NCBI RefSeq assembly: GCF_021184025.1
Contig: NZ_CP036537.1
Span: 2,666,001-2,730,000, forward strand
Source: Rhodopseudomonas boonkerdii
GTDB lineage: Bacteria > Pseudomonadota > Alphaproteobacteria > Rhizobiales > Xanthobacteraceae
Length of the DNA stretch: 64,000 bases
Reading direction: 5' to 3'
Part shown: positions 1-8,737 of the stretch, piece by piece
How positions within the stretch are numbered: position 1 is the first letter of the stretch
How the letters are laid out: each line of letters begins with the position of its first letter
Notes under the pieces: model-generated
What the model saw: the letters and a program-made list of their open reading frames with translations, nothing else
What the model was told of the DNA's origin: nothing
Databases searched by the model: none
Program-made: the position numbers and the translations under genes

Positions 1-206
1 AGCGCGATCGGCGCGATGATCAGCACCAGCACGGGGATGGCCAGACCCGTGAAGCCGAGAAAGGTCAGAATGGTCTGACCCTGACTCGTCATCAGGTCGA
101 TGCCACGCAGTGCCTGGGTGATCCAGATCACGCCGGTCAGGCTGACCAGCACGATGGCGAAGGATGCCAGCACTATCTTGAAGATATATCTGTCGATCGA
201 ACCCAT
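1..206 (-). CDS. lptF: LptF, LPS-export ABC transporter permease (N-terminal part, cut by window edge)
   Basis: Only the first 68 residues are inside the window. They begin MGSIDRYIFKIVLASF and contain two hydrophobic helices separated by a short polar stretch (TSQGQT). This is the usual start of the YjgP/YjgQ permeases that pull lipopolysaccharide out of the inner membrane together with LptB and LptG. The reading frame stays open to base 1. The gene is divergent from pepA-holC, an arrangement commonly seen in alphaproteobacteria (often lptF-lptG-lptD), which supports LptF over LptG. The start is the first ATG after the intergenic region. Confidence 0.8.
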   Translation of the reverse strand, partial: MGSIDRYIFKIVLASFAIVLVSLTGVIWITQALRGIDLMTSQGQTILTFLGFTGLAIPVLVLIIAPIA

Positions 207-803
207 CGGTCCCCGTAACGGCCCGGAAACATGCTGCATGCCCATCCCCGACGGGGGATCCCCGAGGGCGACGCAGCGGCTCCGGACCCGATCGTCCTAC
301 TTACCATCCCTTTGATCGGTCAACAAAATGGCCGGGCGATGGCTAGGTGAGGAAGTGGTTAATTTCGATAACGATGTGGCCCTCGGGACACTGAAAGCAA
401 GCCAGGACGGGTATTTCCGCATGCCAGCGTGATGGCTGGCAGCGTTCCGGCCACGCATGTCGCGGGCGGCGGACACATTCGCACATGGAATCAGCCGAAG
501 CGGAGTGGGGCTGGGGAGCGTGCGTGGCCTGCATGGTTCGAGACGCCCGCTTTGCGGGCTCCTCACCATGAGGGACTTCTATCGCGCTATACTCTATCCC
601 TCATCCTGAAGAGCCGCGTAGCGGCGTCTCGAAGGATGGCCACAGGCTATTTTCGGCAATCATATGCGCTTTGCCCATGCTGCCGACCCGCCGCTTTTGA
701 CCGTATGGCTTGACGACCCCGGCTGTGGAGACAACAACATCCGTTCCCTCGCATCGCCCCTGCGGTTCGATGCGCCTCATGTGATATTCTGGAGGTCTTG
801 CCC
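207..803. other. Gene-free divergent region between lptF and pepA
   Basis: About 600 bases without a convincing gene. The short open frames here have no family resemblance and overlap each other on both strands. The region must hold the lptF promoter (leftward) and the pepA promoter (rightward). I cannot place a clear -35/-10 pair for either. Its right half carries a dispersed inverted repeat, listed separately. Confidence 0.6.
532..643. repeat. Dispersed inverted repeat, CTCATGGTGAGG family, copy 1
   Basis: The element reads from ATGGTTCGAGACGCCCGC, through CTCCTCACCATGAGGG and CCTCATCCTGAAGAG, to GCGTCTCGAAGGATGGCC. The outer arms (GGTTCGAGACGC and GCGTCTCGAAGG) are partly complementary. 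The same words recur twice more, next to ribE and next to thiL. It looks like a REP-like intergenic repeat with no coding content. Confidence 0.7.
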
Positions 804-2306
804 ATGTCCGACACCGTCAAGGTCGGCTTCGTCCCGTTGTCCCAGGCTGTCCGCGGCACCCTCGTGGTGTTCAGCGACGATGCACTCAAGTTGGGAAAGG
901 CAACGACCAAGGTGCTGGGCGCCGCTGCAACGCTGGTGAAGCGTGCCGCCGCTACCGGAAAGTTCAAGGGCAAGAATGGATCGACTCTCGACATCCTCGC
1001 GCCGGAAGGCGTGAAGGCGGACCGTCTGCTGGTGATCGGCACCGGCAAGGCGGATGAGATCAAGGAAACCGATCTGCTGAAATTCGGCGGCGTGCTGGCC
1101 GGCAAGCTCGGTGCATCCGCCGCGACGATCACCGTGATCGCGGAATTGCCATCCGCCGAAATGACGGCCAAGCAGGCCGCTTCGGTGGCCTCGGGCGTGT
1201 TGCTGCGTGCCTACAAATTCGATCGTTACAAGACCAGGAAGAAAGACGGTGAGGAAAAAGCCGGCACTGTCAACGTATCGCTCGCTGTGAGCGACGTGGC
1301 TAGTGCGAAGAAGGCTTTCGTGTCCGACAACGCCGTCGTGAAGGGCGTAGTGGTTGCGCGTGATCTCGTCAACGAGCCGCCGAATGTGCTTTTCCCGGTG
1401 GAGTTTGCACGCCGCGCCGGTGAGCTGAAGAAGCTCGGCGTTGCTATCGAGGTGCTCGACGTCAAGGCGATGCAGAAGCTTGGCATGGGCGCGCTGCTCG
1501 GCGTTGCGCAGGGCTCGGTCAATCCGGCACGGATCGTGGTGATGCGCTGGAATGGCGGCAAGAAGGGCGATGCGCCTGTCGCCTTCATCGGCAAGGGTGT
1601 CACTTTCGACACCGGCGGCATCTCCATCAAGCCGGCCGGCAGCATGGAGGAGATGAAGGGTGACATGGGCGGTGCGGCCTGCGTGGTTGGCCTGATGCAT
1701 GCGCTCGCCGGCCGCAAGGCCAAGGCGAATGTCATCGGCGCCATCGGCCTCGTCGAGAACATGCCGGACGGCAATGCGCAGCGTCCGGGCGACATTGTCA
1801 CTTCGATGTCCGGCCAGACCATTGAGATCATCAACACCGATGCCGAAGGCCGCCTCGTGCTGGCCGATGTGCTTTGGTATGTCGCCAAGAAGTACAAGCC
1901 GAGATTCATGATCGATCTGGCAACGCTTACCGGCGCCATCATGGTGGCGCTCGGCACCGATCATGCAGGCCTGTTCTCCAACAATGATGAGCTGGCTCTG
2001 CGTCTCGCTACGGTGGGGCAGGCGACCGGCGAGCGTGTCTGGCGCATGCCGCTCAGCCCCGACTATGACAAGCTGATCGACTCGCAATTCGCCGACATGA
2101 AGAACACCGGCGGCCGCAATGGCGGCTCGATCACGGCGGCGCAATTCCTGCAGCGCTTTGTCGATAATGTGCCATGGGCGCATCTCGACATCGCCGGCAC
2201 CGCCATGGGGGCGCCGAAGACCGAAATCAATCAGAGCTGGGGCTCCGGATACGGCGTGCGCTTGCTCGACCGGCTGGTGGCCGACTACTACGAGGGCAAG
2301 AAGTAA
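804..2306 (+). CDS. pepA: Leucyl aminopeptidase (PepA, M17)
   Basis: A 500-residue cytosolic M17 aminopeptidase that removes N-terminal residues from peptides using two metal ions. The family signature NTDAEGRL lies near residue 344. Other metal and active-site segments are visible: [15 protein letters not shown] and [10 protein letters not shown]. The length is normal for PepA. I chose the ATG at base 804 because GGAGG ends 8 bases before it; a TTG six bases upstream sits too close to that ribosome-binding site. holC follows 6 bases downstream, so the two are probably cotranscribed, as in many proteobacteria. Some PepA proteins also bind DNA (XerCD recombination, carAB control), but nothing here shows that. 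Confidence 0.95.
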   Translation: MSDTVKVGFVPLSQAVRGTLVVFSDDALKLGKATTKVLGAAATLVKRAAATGKFKGKNGSTLDILAPEGVKADRLLVIGTGKADEIKETDLLKFGGVLAGKLGASAATITVIAELPSAEMTAKQAASVASGVLLRAYKFDRYKTRKKDGEEKAGTVNVSLAVSDVASAKKAFVSDNAVVKGVVVARDLVNEPPNVLFPVEFARRAGELKKLGVAIEVLDVKAMQKLGMGALLGVAQGSVNPARIVVMRWNGGKKGDAPVAFIGKGVTFDTGGISIKPAGSMEEMKGDMGGAACVVGLMHALAGRKAKANVIGAIGLVENMPDGNAQRPGDIVTSMSGQTIEIINTDAEGRLVLADVLWYVAKKYKPRFMIDLATLTGAIMVALGTDHAGLFSNNDELALRLATVGQATGERVWRMPLSPDYDKLIDSQFADMKNTGGRNGGSITAAQFLQRFVDNVPWAHLDIAGTAMGAPKTEINQSWGSGYGVRLLDRLVADYYEGKK

Positions 2307-2312
2307 CCCGAT

Positions 2313-2765
2313 ATGACCGAGGTTCTGTTCTACCACCTGCAGAACATGGCACTGGAACACGTGCTGCCGCCGCTGCTCGAGAAATCCCTCGAGCGCGGCT
2401 GGCGCTGCGTGGTGCAGTCCACTTCGGAAGAACGGGCGGATGCGCTCGATGCGCATCTGTGGACCTATCGCGACGACTCGTTCCTGCCGCATGCCACCTG
2501 GCGTGCGGCTGATGCGGCGGAACAGCCGATCCTGCTGGTGCTGGAAGAGAGCAATCCGAACGGTGCACAGGTCCGGTTCCTCGTTGACAATGCAGGCCTT
2601 CCGGCCGAAACGGCGGGCTATGAGCGCATGGTCCTCGTTTTCAATGGCGATGACGACGAGGCGCTCGCCGCGGCCCGCAGCGCCTGGACAGAATGCAAGG
2701 CGCGGGGACTGACCGCGACCTATTGGCAGGCCGATGAGCGCGGCCGCTGGCAGAAGCGGAACTAG
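2313..2765 (+). CDS. holC: DNA polymerase III subunit chi
   Basis: A 150-residue HolC protein. In the replisome, chi with psi links the clamp loader to single-stranded DNA-binding protein. Visible family features are the start MTEVLFYHL, the CVVQSTSEERADALDAHLW block, the FLPHA segment, and the late VLVFNGDDDEAL and ARSAWTECKARG motifs. It lies 6 bases after pepA, which is its common partner. A palindromic extragenic repeat begins directly after its stop. Confidence 0.93.
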   Translation: MTEVLFYHLQNMALEHVLPPLLEKSLERGWRCVVQSTSEERADALDAHLWTYRDDSFLPHATWRAADAAEQPILLVLEESNPNGAQVRFLVDNAGLPAETAGYERMVLVFNGDDDEALAAARSAWTECKARGLTATYWQADERGRWQKRN

Positions 2766-2810
2766 GCATGATCCCGAAAAGTGGGGACCGGTTTTCGGAT
2801 CAGATCATGC
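2766..2810. repeat. 45-bp palindromic extragenic repeat (GCATGATC...GATCATGC)
   Basis: A near-perfect inverted repeat immediately after holC. Outer arms are GCATGATC and GATCATGC. Inner arms are CCGAAAA and TTTTCGG around a GTGGGGACCG centre. I recognise this as a type of element often met between genes in Bradyrhizobium-like genomes; its copy number cannot be judged from one window. It could fold in RNA and protect the pepA-holC transcript end, but there is no T-run for a classical terminator. Confidence 0.75.
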
Positions 2811-2957
2811 GTCAACAGAAAATGGCGATTAACCGTATTTGATGCTAATTGCGCCTTTCTGGGACGGGCGCGACCGGGTGTCACGGTCGCGCCGCAAACG
2901 AGTGATGAGACGGGCGCTTCGTCGCCGGGTGGGATAGCGTTGATCGTGCACAGCAAA

Positions 2958-3488
2958 ATGCTTCATCGAACGGGGTTGGCCGTCATTCTCCTTGCACCGC
3001 TGCTGGGCGGCTGTTCGGGCATGAGCGCGGGCGACATGTTCAAGTCCGACCTGCTGTCCAAGGACGCCGACTGGTTTTCCCGGTCGGGCCGCACCATCAT
3101 CAAGAACGTCTCGATCGAAACCCCGCCGCTGACGCCGGATACGCCGGTTTCTCCCAACGATCTGATCAGCGCCGATGGCGCATGCCCCGGCATGCCGCCG
3201 CGCGATGCCAGCGCACTCGCCGATGGCGCCGCCGCCGTGGCGCCGGCGACGGGTGTCGTGGCGCTCGGCCATACCGAATGCGACGTCGCCCGCGGCGCCG
3301 GTGCGCCGGACAGTGTTAATATCGGCGGCAATGCCCGCGGCGACCGTGTCACCACGCTGACCTATTTGCGCGGCCCCCGTGCCGGCATCTACACGTTCAC
3401 GGCCGGCCGCCTGACCATGGTCGAGGGAACTCCGCAGGCCGAGCAACCGAAGCCGGTGCGCGGGGCGAAAAAGAAGCGGGCGGGCTGA
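2958..3488 (+). CDS. Small lipoprotein of unknown function
   Basis: A 176-residue predicted lipoprotein. It starts MLHRTGLAVILLAPLLGGC, a short signal peptide ending in a good lipobox (LLGGC), so the mature protein should be lipid-anchored in the cell envelope. The rest is rich in Pro, Ala and Gly and ends in a basic tail (GAKKKRAG). The middle (GHTECDVARGAGAPDSVNIG, then LTYLRGPRAGIYTF) resembles small outer-membrane-assembly-type lipoproteins, but I cannot name a family. The frame is open further upstream to base 2781, but the signal peptide fixes the ATG at 2958. Confidence 0.75.
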   Translation: MLHRTGLAVILLAPLLGGCSGMSAGDMFKSDLLSKDADWFSRSGRTIIKNVSIETPPLTPDTPVSPNDLISADGACPGMPPRDASALADGAAAVAPATGVVALGHTECDVARGAGAPDSVNIGGNARGDRVTTLTYLRGPRAGIYTFTAGRLTMVEGTPQAEQPKPVRGAKKKRAG

Positions 3489-3500
3489 CGCAAGCCCGCC
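3479..3500. terminator. Stem-loop between convergent genes
   Basis: An 8-bp stem (GGCGGGCT/AGCCCGCC) with a 6-base loop. It overlaps the stop codon of the lipoprotein gene and separates it from the convergent ABC-F gene. There is no T-run, so intrinsic termination is uncertain. Confidence 0.35.
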
Positions 3501-3539
3501 GCAATTGCGCCGCGCTGCGGCCGCACCGCATTCGGCGAA

Positions 3540-5402
3540 TTACCCGCTATTGACGTCTTCCAGAAGCGCGCTGGCGGTCAGCCACTGCTCCTCCGCGCGG
3601 GCCAATGCATCGGCCGCTGCGGCACGGGCTTTGGTGAGTTGTGCGGCCTGCTTGGGATCGCGCGTGAAAATATCCGGCAGCGCGAGCGCGGTATCGATCT
3701 TCTCGATGATCCCCGCAATGCGCTCCATCTCGGCCTCGGCTTCGGCGACCTGCTGTTTTGGCGAGACGCGTTTTTCTTTCGTGCGTGCCGGCTTGTCATC
3801 GGTCGCCGCACGTTCGCGCGTTGATGGGCGCGGATCGCGGGTCTGCATCACCAGCTTGCGGTAGTCTTCGAGGTCGCCGTCGAAACTGGTGACGGTCTTG
3901 TTGGCGACGACCCATAATTGATCTGCGCATGCCTCGATCAGATAGCGGTCATGCGAGACCATGATCACGGCGCCGGGGAATTCGTTGATGGCTTCGGCCA
4001 GCGCCGCGCGGCTGTCGATGTCGAGATGGTTGGTCGGCTCGTCCAGGATGATCATGTTGGGACCGTAGAAGGTCGCGAGCCCGAGCAGCAGTCGTGCTTT
4101 CTCGCCGCCGGACAAACTCTTCACGATCGTATCGGCTGCCTTGCCGGAAAAGCCGATATTGCCGGCGCGGGCGCGGACTTTCGATTCCGGCGCCTCGGGC
4201 ATCAGCTTGCGGATGTGATCGTAGACCGACTGATCCATCATCAGTTCGTCGACCTGATGCTGGGCGAAATAGGCGACGGACAGTTTGTCCGCGCGGGTCA
4301 CCGCGCCTGAGAAAGGCTGCAGTCTGTTCGCGATCAGCTTCACCAGTGTCGATTTGCCGTTGCCGTTGGAGCCGAGCAAAGCAATGCGGTCCTCGGTATC
4401 GACACGCAGCGTGACTTTGCTCAGCACTGGTTTGCCCGGCTCATAACCGACCGCGACATTGTCGAGGGCGAGGATCGGCGGCGACAGCATCTTCTCGGGT
4501 GCGGGGAAGTGGATCTCTCGCACCTCGTCGCTGACGATGGCGGAGACCGGCTTCATCCGCTCCAGCATTTTGACGCGCGACTGCGCCTGGCGGGCTTTTG
4601 ACGCCTTGGCCTTGAAGCGATCGACGAAGTCCTGCAGGCGTTTGCGCTCGGCCTGTTGGCGCTCGAAGTTCTTGGCCTGCAGCGCCTCGCGATTGGCGCG
4701 GAATTCCTCGTAATTCGAATAGGTGCCGCGATAATGCACCAGCTTGCCGCGATCGAGATGAAGGATCTCGTTCACGGAGACGTCGAGCAGATCGCGGTCA
4801 TGGCTGATGACGATGACCGTACGAGGATAGTTCGCAAGATGATCCTCGAGCCACAACGTGCCCTCGAGGTCGAGATAGTTGGTGGGCTCGTCGAGCAGCA
4901 GCAGGTCGGGGGCAGCGAACAGTGTCGCGGCAAGTGCCACGCGCATGCGCCAGCCACCGGAGAATTCGGAACAGGAGCGTAGTTGATCCTCGGCCGAAAA
5001 GCCGAGGCCGCTCAGAATGGCTGCGGCGCGGGCCGGTGCCGAATGGGCGTCGATATCGACGAGACGGATCTGGATGTCGGCGATGCGGTCCGGATCGGTG
5101 GCGGTCTCGGCCTCGGCCAGCAGGGCGTGGCGCTCGACATCGGCCTTGAGGACGACGGTGATCAGGCTTTCCGGACCGTCCGGCGCCTCCTGAGCGAGAC
5201 TGCCGATCCGCCAGCGCGGCGGGATAGCTATGCTGCCGCCTTCGAGGGACAGGTCGCCGCGGATCGCGTGGAACAGGGTCGATTTGCCAACGCCATTACG
5301 GCCAATGAAGCCGACCCGTGCACCAGGGGCGATCTGCACCGTGCTGTTGTCGATCAGGAGCCGGCCGGCGATGCGGATGGAAATGTCATTGATGGAAAGC
5401 AT
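3540..5402 (-). CDS. ABC-F family ATPase, YheS type
   Basis: A 620-residue soluble protein with two ABC cassettes and no membrane segments. The first Walker A is GRNGVGKST (residues 34-42), with signature FSGGW and Walker B LLLLDEPTNYLD. The second Walker A is GSNGNGKST, with signature LSGGEKARLLLG and DEPTNHLD. A linker rich in Lys/Arg (FKAKASKARQAQSRVKMLE) joins them, and a charged coiled-coil C-terminal arm follows. ABC-F proteins bind the ribosomal E site and relieve stalled translation. The order and wording match E. coli YheS better than EttA or Uup. It appears to be a single gene, convergent with the lipoprotein gene. Confidence 0.9.
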   Translation of the reverse strand: MLSINDISIRIAGRLLIDNSTVQIAPGARVGFIGRNGVGKSTLFHAIRGDLSLEGGSIAIPPRWRIGSLAQEAPDGPESLITVVLKADVERHALLAEAETATDPDRIADIQIRLVDIDAHSAPARAAAILSGLGFSAEDQLRSCSEFSGGWRMRVALAATLFAAPDLLLLDEPTNYLDLEGTLWLEDHLANYPRTVIVISHDRDLLDVSVNEILHLDRGKLVHYRGTYSNYEEFRANREALQAKNFERQQAERKRLQDFVDRFKAKASKARQAQSRVKMLERMKPVSAIVSDEVREIHFPAPEKMLSPPILALDNVAVGYEPGKPVLSKVTLRVDTEDRIALLGSNGNGKSTLVKLIANRLQPFSGAVTRADKLSVAYFAQHQVDELMMDQSVYDHIRKLMPEAPESKVRARAGNIGFSGKAADTIVKSLSGGEKARLLLGLATFYGPNMIILDEPTNHLDIDSRAALAEAINEFPGAVIMVSHDRYLIEACADQLWVVANKTVTSFDGDLEDYRKLVMQTRDPRPSTRERAATDDKPARTKEKRVSPKQQVAEAEAEMERIAGIIEKIDTALALPDIFTRDPKQAAQLTKARAAAADALARAEEQWLTASALLEDVNSG

Positions 5403-5449
5403 GCGGCGTTGTCACCGTTGCAACGCGCAAAGGCAACCCGGATTTGCGG

Positions 5450-5626
5450 TCAGGCGCTGTCGCCGTCACGCTGCCGCAACTCGCTCAGCAGCATCTGCAG
5501 ACGAGAGGGCAGCGGCTCGTCGGTTCCCATGTCCTGGCGCAAACGTTCTCCGATGGCGTGGCAGATCACCGCAGAGGTGCTGCGGTCCATCTCGTCGTCG
5601 CCGTTATTGGAGAAAGGTGAGGTCAT
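5450..5626 (-). CDS. 58-residue NepR-like small protein
   Basis: A short acidic protein (MTSPFSNNGDDEMDRS...). Its C-terminal half, IGERLRQDMGTDEPLPSRLQ followed by MLLSELRQRD, matches the layout of the anti-sigma factor NepR: IG..LR, a short gap, EP.P.R, then LL..L. In alphaproteobacteria NepR holds the general-stress sigma factor EcfG until phosphorylated PhyR removes it. No ecfG or phyR is nearby, so this is inferred to be an orphan paralogue or a small protein of similar fold. The ATG at 5626 is the best start; the frame extends 14 codons upstream without a better signal. It lies just upstream of the ABC-F gene on the same strand and may be cotranscribed with it. Confidence 0.55.
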   Translation of the reverse strand: MTSPFSNNGDDEMDRSTSAVICHAIGERLRQDMGTDEPLPSRLQMLLSELRQRDGDSA

Positions 5627-5751
5627 GGTGATCCGGAAACCCTCGCTGCGGTACTGACAGCAAGGCAAGTCGTAAGGGTAACAAATGTTTCCCGTTTTCC
5701 GGATTTCAGCGCGTCTGTCTCAAAAAAGGGTGAAATATCCACAGCAGCGTC

Positions 5752-5781
5752 GCAAAAACGCCCGGCCGTCAAGGCCGGGCG
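5752..5781 (-). terminator. Rho-independent terminator after the glycine-rich protein gene
   Basis: Read leftward: a 9-bp GC stem (CGCCCGGCC/GGCCGGGCG) with a 5-base loop, followed closely by TTTTTG. It sits 18 bases past the stop of the gene it serves. Confidence 0.8.
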
Positions 5782-5798
5782 CGCGCTGTACCAAAGGT

Positions 5799-6092
5799 TC
5801 AATAACAGCGATTGACCAGCCGCCAGCGTGGCCCCCACGGGGTAGGGACCACCCGCCGGACCCAGCAGCCGCCACCGCCATAATACCCGTAGTAATAGGG
5901 GCCGCCGACGAAGCGCGGGCCACCATAGAAGCGAGGTCCGCCCCAGCCGCCATGCCAACCCCAGCCTCCGCCATGCCAGCCACCACCATGCCATCCGCCG
6001 TGTCCGCCCCATGCTGAGGCGGAGGTAGGCGCCAGAGCTGCGGCGCCCAGGGCTGTCGCAGCGACCAAAGTCAGTGCAATTTTGCGGAACAT
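5799..6092 (-). CDS. Secreted Gly/Trp/Tyr-rich small protein
   Basis: 97 residues. The start MFRKIALTLVAATALGAAAL begins a clear signal peptide ending ASA. The mature part is low-complexity: repeats of WHGGGW and GGPRF/GGPYY, then a conserved-looking tail with two cysteines (GGGGCWVRRVVPTPWGPRWR, NRCY). Such proteins are common in Bradyrhizobium relatives and are often labelled glycine-rich or sulfur-globule-like; no function is established. GGAG lies 6 bases before the chosen ATG; two upstream in-frame ATGs are less well placed. A strong terminator follows. A similar-style His/Tyr-rich secreted protein occurs at 60.4 kb. Confidence 0.75.
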   Translation of the reverse strand: MFRKIALTLVAATALGAAALAPTSASAWGGHGGWHGGGWHGGGWGWHGGWGGPRFYGGPRFVGGPYYYGYYGGGGCWVRRVVPTPWGPRWRLVNRCY

Positions 6093-6358
6093 CGTCATCT
6101 CCATCGATCTGGCACGTCCTTGGCCGGTGGATCGCCGCCGGAAGCGGTGGAGCGTGCTATGGCGATCAGGCTAGGCCCGGCAAACTGAATGCAGACCCGC
6201 CGGCCCCTTCAGAAATGGTTCATCTGGATGATATTTCGGACAGTTCCCCCAGAGCTGCTCCGGCGACCGGCCTCCGATACGGACGGATCGCTTGCGGGGT
6301 GGGGAGCGCACCGATATAAGCCGCCATCTTTCCAACCGCCGTTATTCAAGGATGAACC

Positions 6359-6781
6359 ATGGCCATCGAGCGTACCTTTTCGATTCTGAAGCCCGACGCG
6401 ACCGAGCGTAATCTGACCGGTGCGATCAATGCGCTGATCGAGAAGGCCGGTCTGCGTATCGTCGCGCAGAAGCGCATCCGCATGACCCGCGAACAGGCCG
6501 GCACCTTCTATGCCGTCCACAAGGAGCGTCCGTTCTTCGGCGAACTCGTCGATTTCATGACCTCGGGTCCGGTCGTCGTGCAGGTGCTGGAAGGCGAGGG
6601 CGCAATCCTGAAGTATCGCGACGTCATGGGCGCCACCGATCCGTCGAAGGCCGCCGAAGGCACCATCCGCAAGGCCCACGCCAAGTCGATCGGCGAGAAT
6701 TCGGTGCATGGTTCGGACGCCGCCGAGACCGCGGCGATCGAAATCGCGCAGTTCTTTTCGGGCAACGAGATTGTCGGCTAA
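6359..6781 (+). CDS. ndk: Nucleoside diphosphate kinase
   Basis: A 140-residue NDK that balances nucleoside triphosphate pools by moving the gamma-phosphate from ATP to NDPs through a phosphohistidine. The active-site histidine is H117 in NSVHGSD. The start ([13 protein letters not shown]) and the DRPFF-like segment ([13 protein letters not shown]) are typical, and the length is exactly that of the family. AAGGATGAACC precedes the ATG. A perfect hairpin terminator follows, so it is probably transcribed alone. Confidence 0.97.
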   Translation: MAIERTFSILKPDATERNLTGAINALIEKAGLRIVAQKRIRMTREQAGTFYAVHKERPFFGELVDFMTSGPVVVQVLEGEGAILKYRDVMGATDPSKAAEGTIRKAHAKSIGENSVHGSDAAETAAIEIAQFFSGNEIVG

Positions 6782-6802
6782 GCTTCTGCTGATTTGATAT
6801 CT

Positions 6803-6830
6803 GCCGGCGCGCGGGGGCGCGCCGGCATTT
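6803..6830 (+). terminator. Hairpin terminator after ndk
   Basis: A perfect 10-bp GC stem (GCCGGCGCGC/GCGCGCCGGC) with a GGGG loop, followed by ATTTC. The T-run is short but the stem is very strong, and it stands between ndk and the next gene. Confidence 0.7.
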
Positions 6831-6860
6831 CGAAAAACGAGTAACAGAGAGGGGCGCGCT

Positions 6861-7694
6861 GTGGACTGGGTGCTGCAAGTTTTCGATCCGGCAACGATCA
6901 AGTCGGTCTTTGTTCAGTTTCAAGTCGAGATGCAGCAGCCAGCATTCTGGGTTGCCGTCGGCAAGATCATCTGGATCAACGTGTTGCTGTCGGGCGACAA
7001 CGCACTCGTGATCGCGCTCGCCTGCCGCGGCCTCGAACCGAAGCAGCGCATGTGGGGCATGATCCTCGGCGCCGCAGCCGCCGTCATTCTCCGTATCATC
7101 TTCACCGGCATCGTGGCCTCGTTGATGGCGCTGCCCTATCTCAAGCTGGTGGGCGGCCTCGCGCTGATCGTCATCGCCGCCAAGCTGCTGGTGCCCGAAC
7201 AGGAAGAAGAGGACGGCGTGAAGGCCGCCTCGAATTTGTGGGCGGCCGTGCAGATCGTGGTGATCGCCGACATCGTCATGAGCCTCGACAACGTCATCGC
7301 CGTGGCGGCTGCCGCCAATGGCAGCGTGCCGCTTTTGATCCTTGGCCTTGCGGTCAGCGTACCGCTGATCGTCGCCGGCGCGGCGCTGATCATGGCGCTG
7401 CTGACCCGCCTGCCGGTGCTGGTCTGGCTCGGCGCTGCACTGCTTGGATGGGTCGCGGGCGAGGTGATCGCCACTGATCCTGCGATCCTGCCGCTGCTCC
7501 ACAGCTTCTTCGGTGGTGCGCTCGGCTCTAGCCTGGACGGCGTCTTTGCCTCGCTCGGCAGCGGCATTCGCTTCACCGGCGACGGTACGGGCGGCGAGAT
7601 CGTGTGCGGTCTGCTCGGCATCGTCGTGGTGCTGGCGGTCGGTGCCCTGTGGCGCCGCCGCAGCATGGCCGCCCATGCGGAGCAGGCGGCATAA
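6861..7694 (+). CDS. TerC/YjbE-family integral membrane protein
   Basis: 277 residues with about seven hydrophobic helices. The TerC family hallmark acidic motifs sit in membrane segments: NVLLSGDNALVIALA and DIVMSLDNVIAVAAAA. Family members are linked to metal ion (Mn, tellurite) handling and to export-associated metal loading of proteins. A polar insertion (EQEEEDGVKAASN) separates the two halves. The C-terminal third, with a Gly-rich loop (SGIRFTGDGTGGE) and a last helix, is longer than the core domain. Start is GTG with GAGAGGGG upstream. No yybP-type manganese riboswitch is seen in the 80-base leader. Confidence 0.85.
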   Translation: MDWVLQVFDPATIKSVFVQFQVEMQQPAFWVAVGKIIWINVLLSGDNALVIALACRGLEPKQRMWGMILGAAAAVILRIIFTGIVASLMALPYLKLVGGLALIVIAAKLLVPEQEEEDGVKAASNLWAAVQIVVIADIVMSLDNVIAVAAAANGSVPLLILGLAVSVPLIVAGAALIMALLTRLPVLVWLGAALLGWVAGEVIATDPAILPLLHSFFGGALGSSLDGVFASLGSGIRFTGDGTGGEIVCGLLGIVVVLAVGALWRRRSMAAHAEQAA

Positions 7695-7720
7695 GCTGGC
7701 TGTCCTGGAAAGAAAACTTG

Positions 7721-7750
7721 AACGGGCGCTTCGGCGCCCGTTTTGTTTTG
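7721..7750 (+). terminator. Rho-independent terminator after terC-like gene
   Basis: A 9-bp stem (AACGGGCGC/GCGCCCGTT) capped by a TTCG tetraloop and followed by TTGTTTTG. It lies 27 bases past the stop and may also slow transcription from the convergent panE-like gene. Confidence 0.9.
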
Positions 7751-7756
7751 TAGGAT

Positions 7757-8683
7757 TCAGCTCAGCATCTTCCGTTCCCGCGCCTTCACGATGCCGACCA
7801 CCGTGTCATTTACCGGCGTGGGCACGCCAAGCGGCTCTCCGAGCCGAGGGATCGCGCCATTGATGGCGTCGATCTCGCAGCGGCGGCCAGCTTCGTAATC
7901 CAGCAACATCGATGGCTTGGCATGCGGGATCTTGCCACCAAGCTTTCGCACGTGCTCAACGGGATCGCCGACGTCAAGCGTGATGCCAGATGCGCGCGCC
8001 ACGGCAATCGCTTCCTCGGCACAGCCGCGCGCGACCTTCCATGCGTCGGCGTCGTCGATGATCTCGCCGATGGTCAACCCTGTGGTGCAGGAGGTGCCGG
8101 AGAAGGCGACATTCATGATCAGCTTCTCCCATACCATCTGTTTGATGTCGTTGAAGAGCGCGACCTTGAAGCCGGCGGATTCCCAGATCTTCGCCGATGC
8201 CTGCAGCAATTGCTTGGGCAGGCCTGCATAGGAGCCGAAACGGATCATCTCCATGCCGTTGTGATGGACGTGGCCGGGGCCGCGCATCGAGGCGCCGAAG
8301 CCGCCGACCACGCCGACGGCGATGCGATCCGCACCAAGAACGGGTGCCGCGACCTCCGGTGAGCCGAGACCATTCTGAATCGTCTGCACGACGGTCTCCG
8401 GGCCGAGCAGCGATGCGGAGCTTCTGGCTGCAGCCTCCACGTCGAAAGCTTTGGTGGCGATGATGACGAGATCACAGGGGCCGATGCCGTCGGTCGAGGT
8501 CGCGCCATGAATAGCCACGGTGCGATCCCCGCTGATGCCTTCGCAGCGCAACCCCTTGGTGTTCATGGCTTCGGCATGATCGGGCCATGCGGTAATCGCA
8601 TGCACCTCATGGCCGGCATCGACCATCAAGGCGGCATAGACAGACCCGATCGCGCCGCAGCCGACGATTGCGACTTTCGCCAT
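7757..8683 (-). CDS. panE: 2-dehydropantoate 2-reductase family protein (PanE/ApbA)
   Basis: 308 residues. The N-terminal Rossmann motif is VAIVGCGAIGSVYAALM. The catalytic-domain Lys segment is VWEKLIMNVAFSGTSCTTG (the family has NPL/W..L..N..N), and the substrate end KPSMLLDYEAGRRCEIDAIN is characteristic. The enzyme reduces ketopantoate to pantoate with NADPH in pantothenate/CoA synthesis; genomes often hold several paralogues, so this copy may act on another 2-keto acid. The start is the ATG preceded by GGGAG. It stands alone, convergent with the TerC gene. Confidence 0.82.
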   Translation of the reverse strand: MAKVAIVGCGAIGSVYAALMVDAGHEVHAITAWPDHAEAMNTKGLRCEGISGDRTVAIHGATSTDGIGPCDLVIIATKAFDVEAAARSSASLLGPETVVQTIQNGLGSPEVAAPVLGADRIAVGVVGGFGASMRGPGHVHHNGMEMIRFGSYAGLPKQLLQASAKIWESAGFKVALFNDIKQMVWEKLIMNVAFSGTSCTTGLTIGEIIDDADAWKVARGCAEEAIAVARASGITLDVGDPVEHVRKLGGKIPHAKPSMLLDYEAGRRCEIDAINGAIPRLGEPLGVPTPVNDTVVGIVKARERKMLS

Positions 8684-8737
8684 TCGTTCACTCCCTGTCA
8701 TTCGGCGCGTTTCGATCGCGCGCTTCGGTGTGACAGG

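Noticed and set aside
777..2492. 571-codon leftward frame across pepA
   Set aside because: Shadow of pepA and holC, low-complexity composition.
6781..6860. Manganese (yybP-ykoY) riboswitch before the TerC-like gene
   Set aside because: The 80-base gap holds only the ndk terminator and a ribosome-binding site; there is no room or matching motif.
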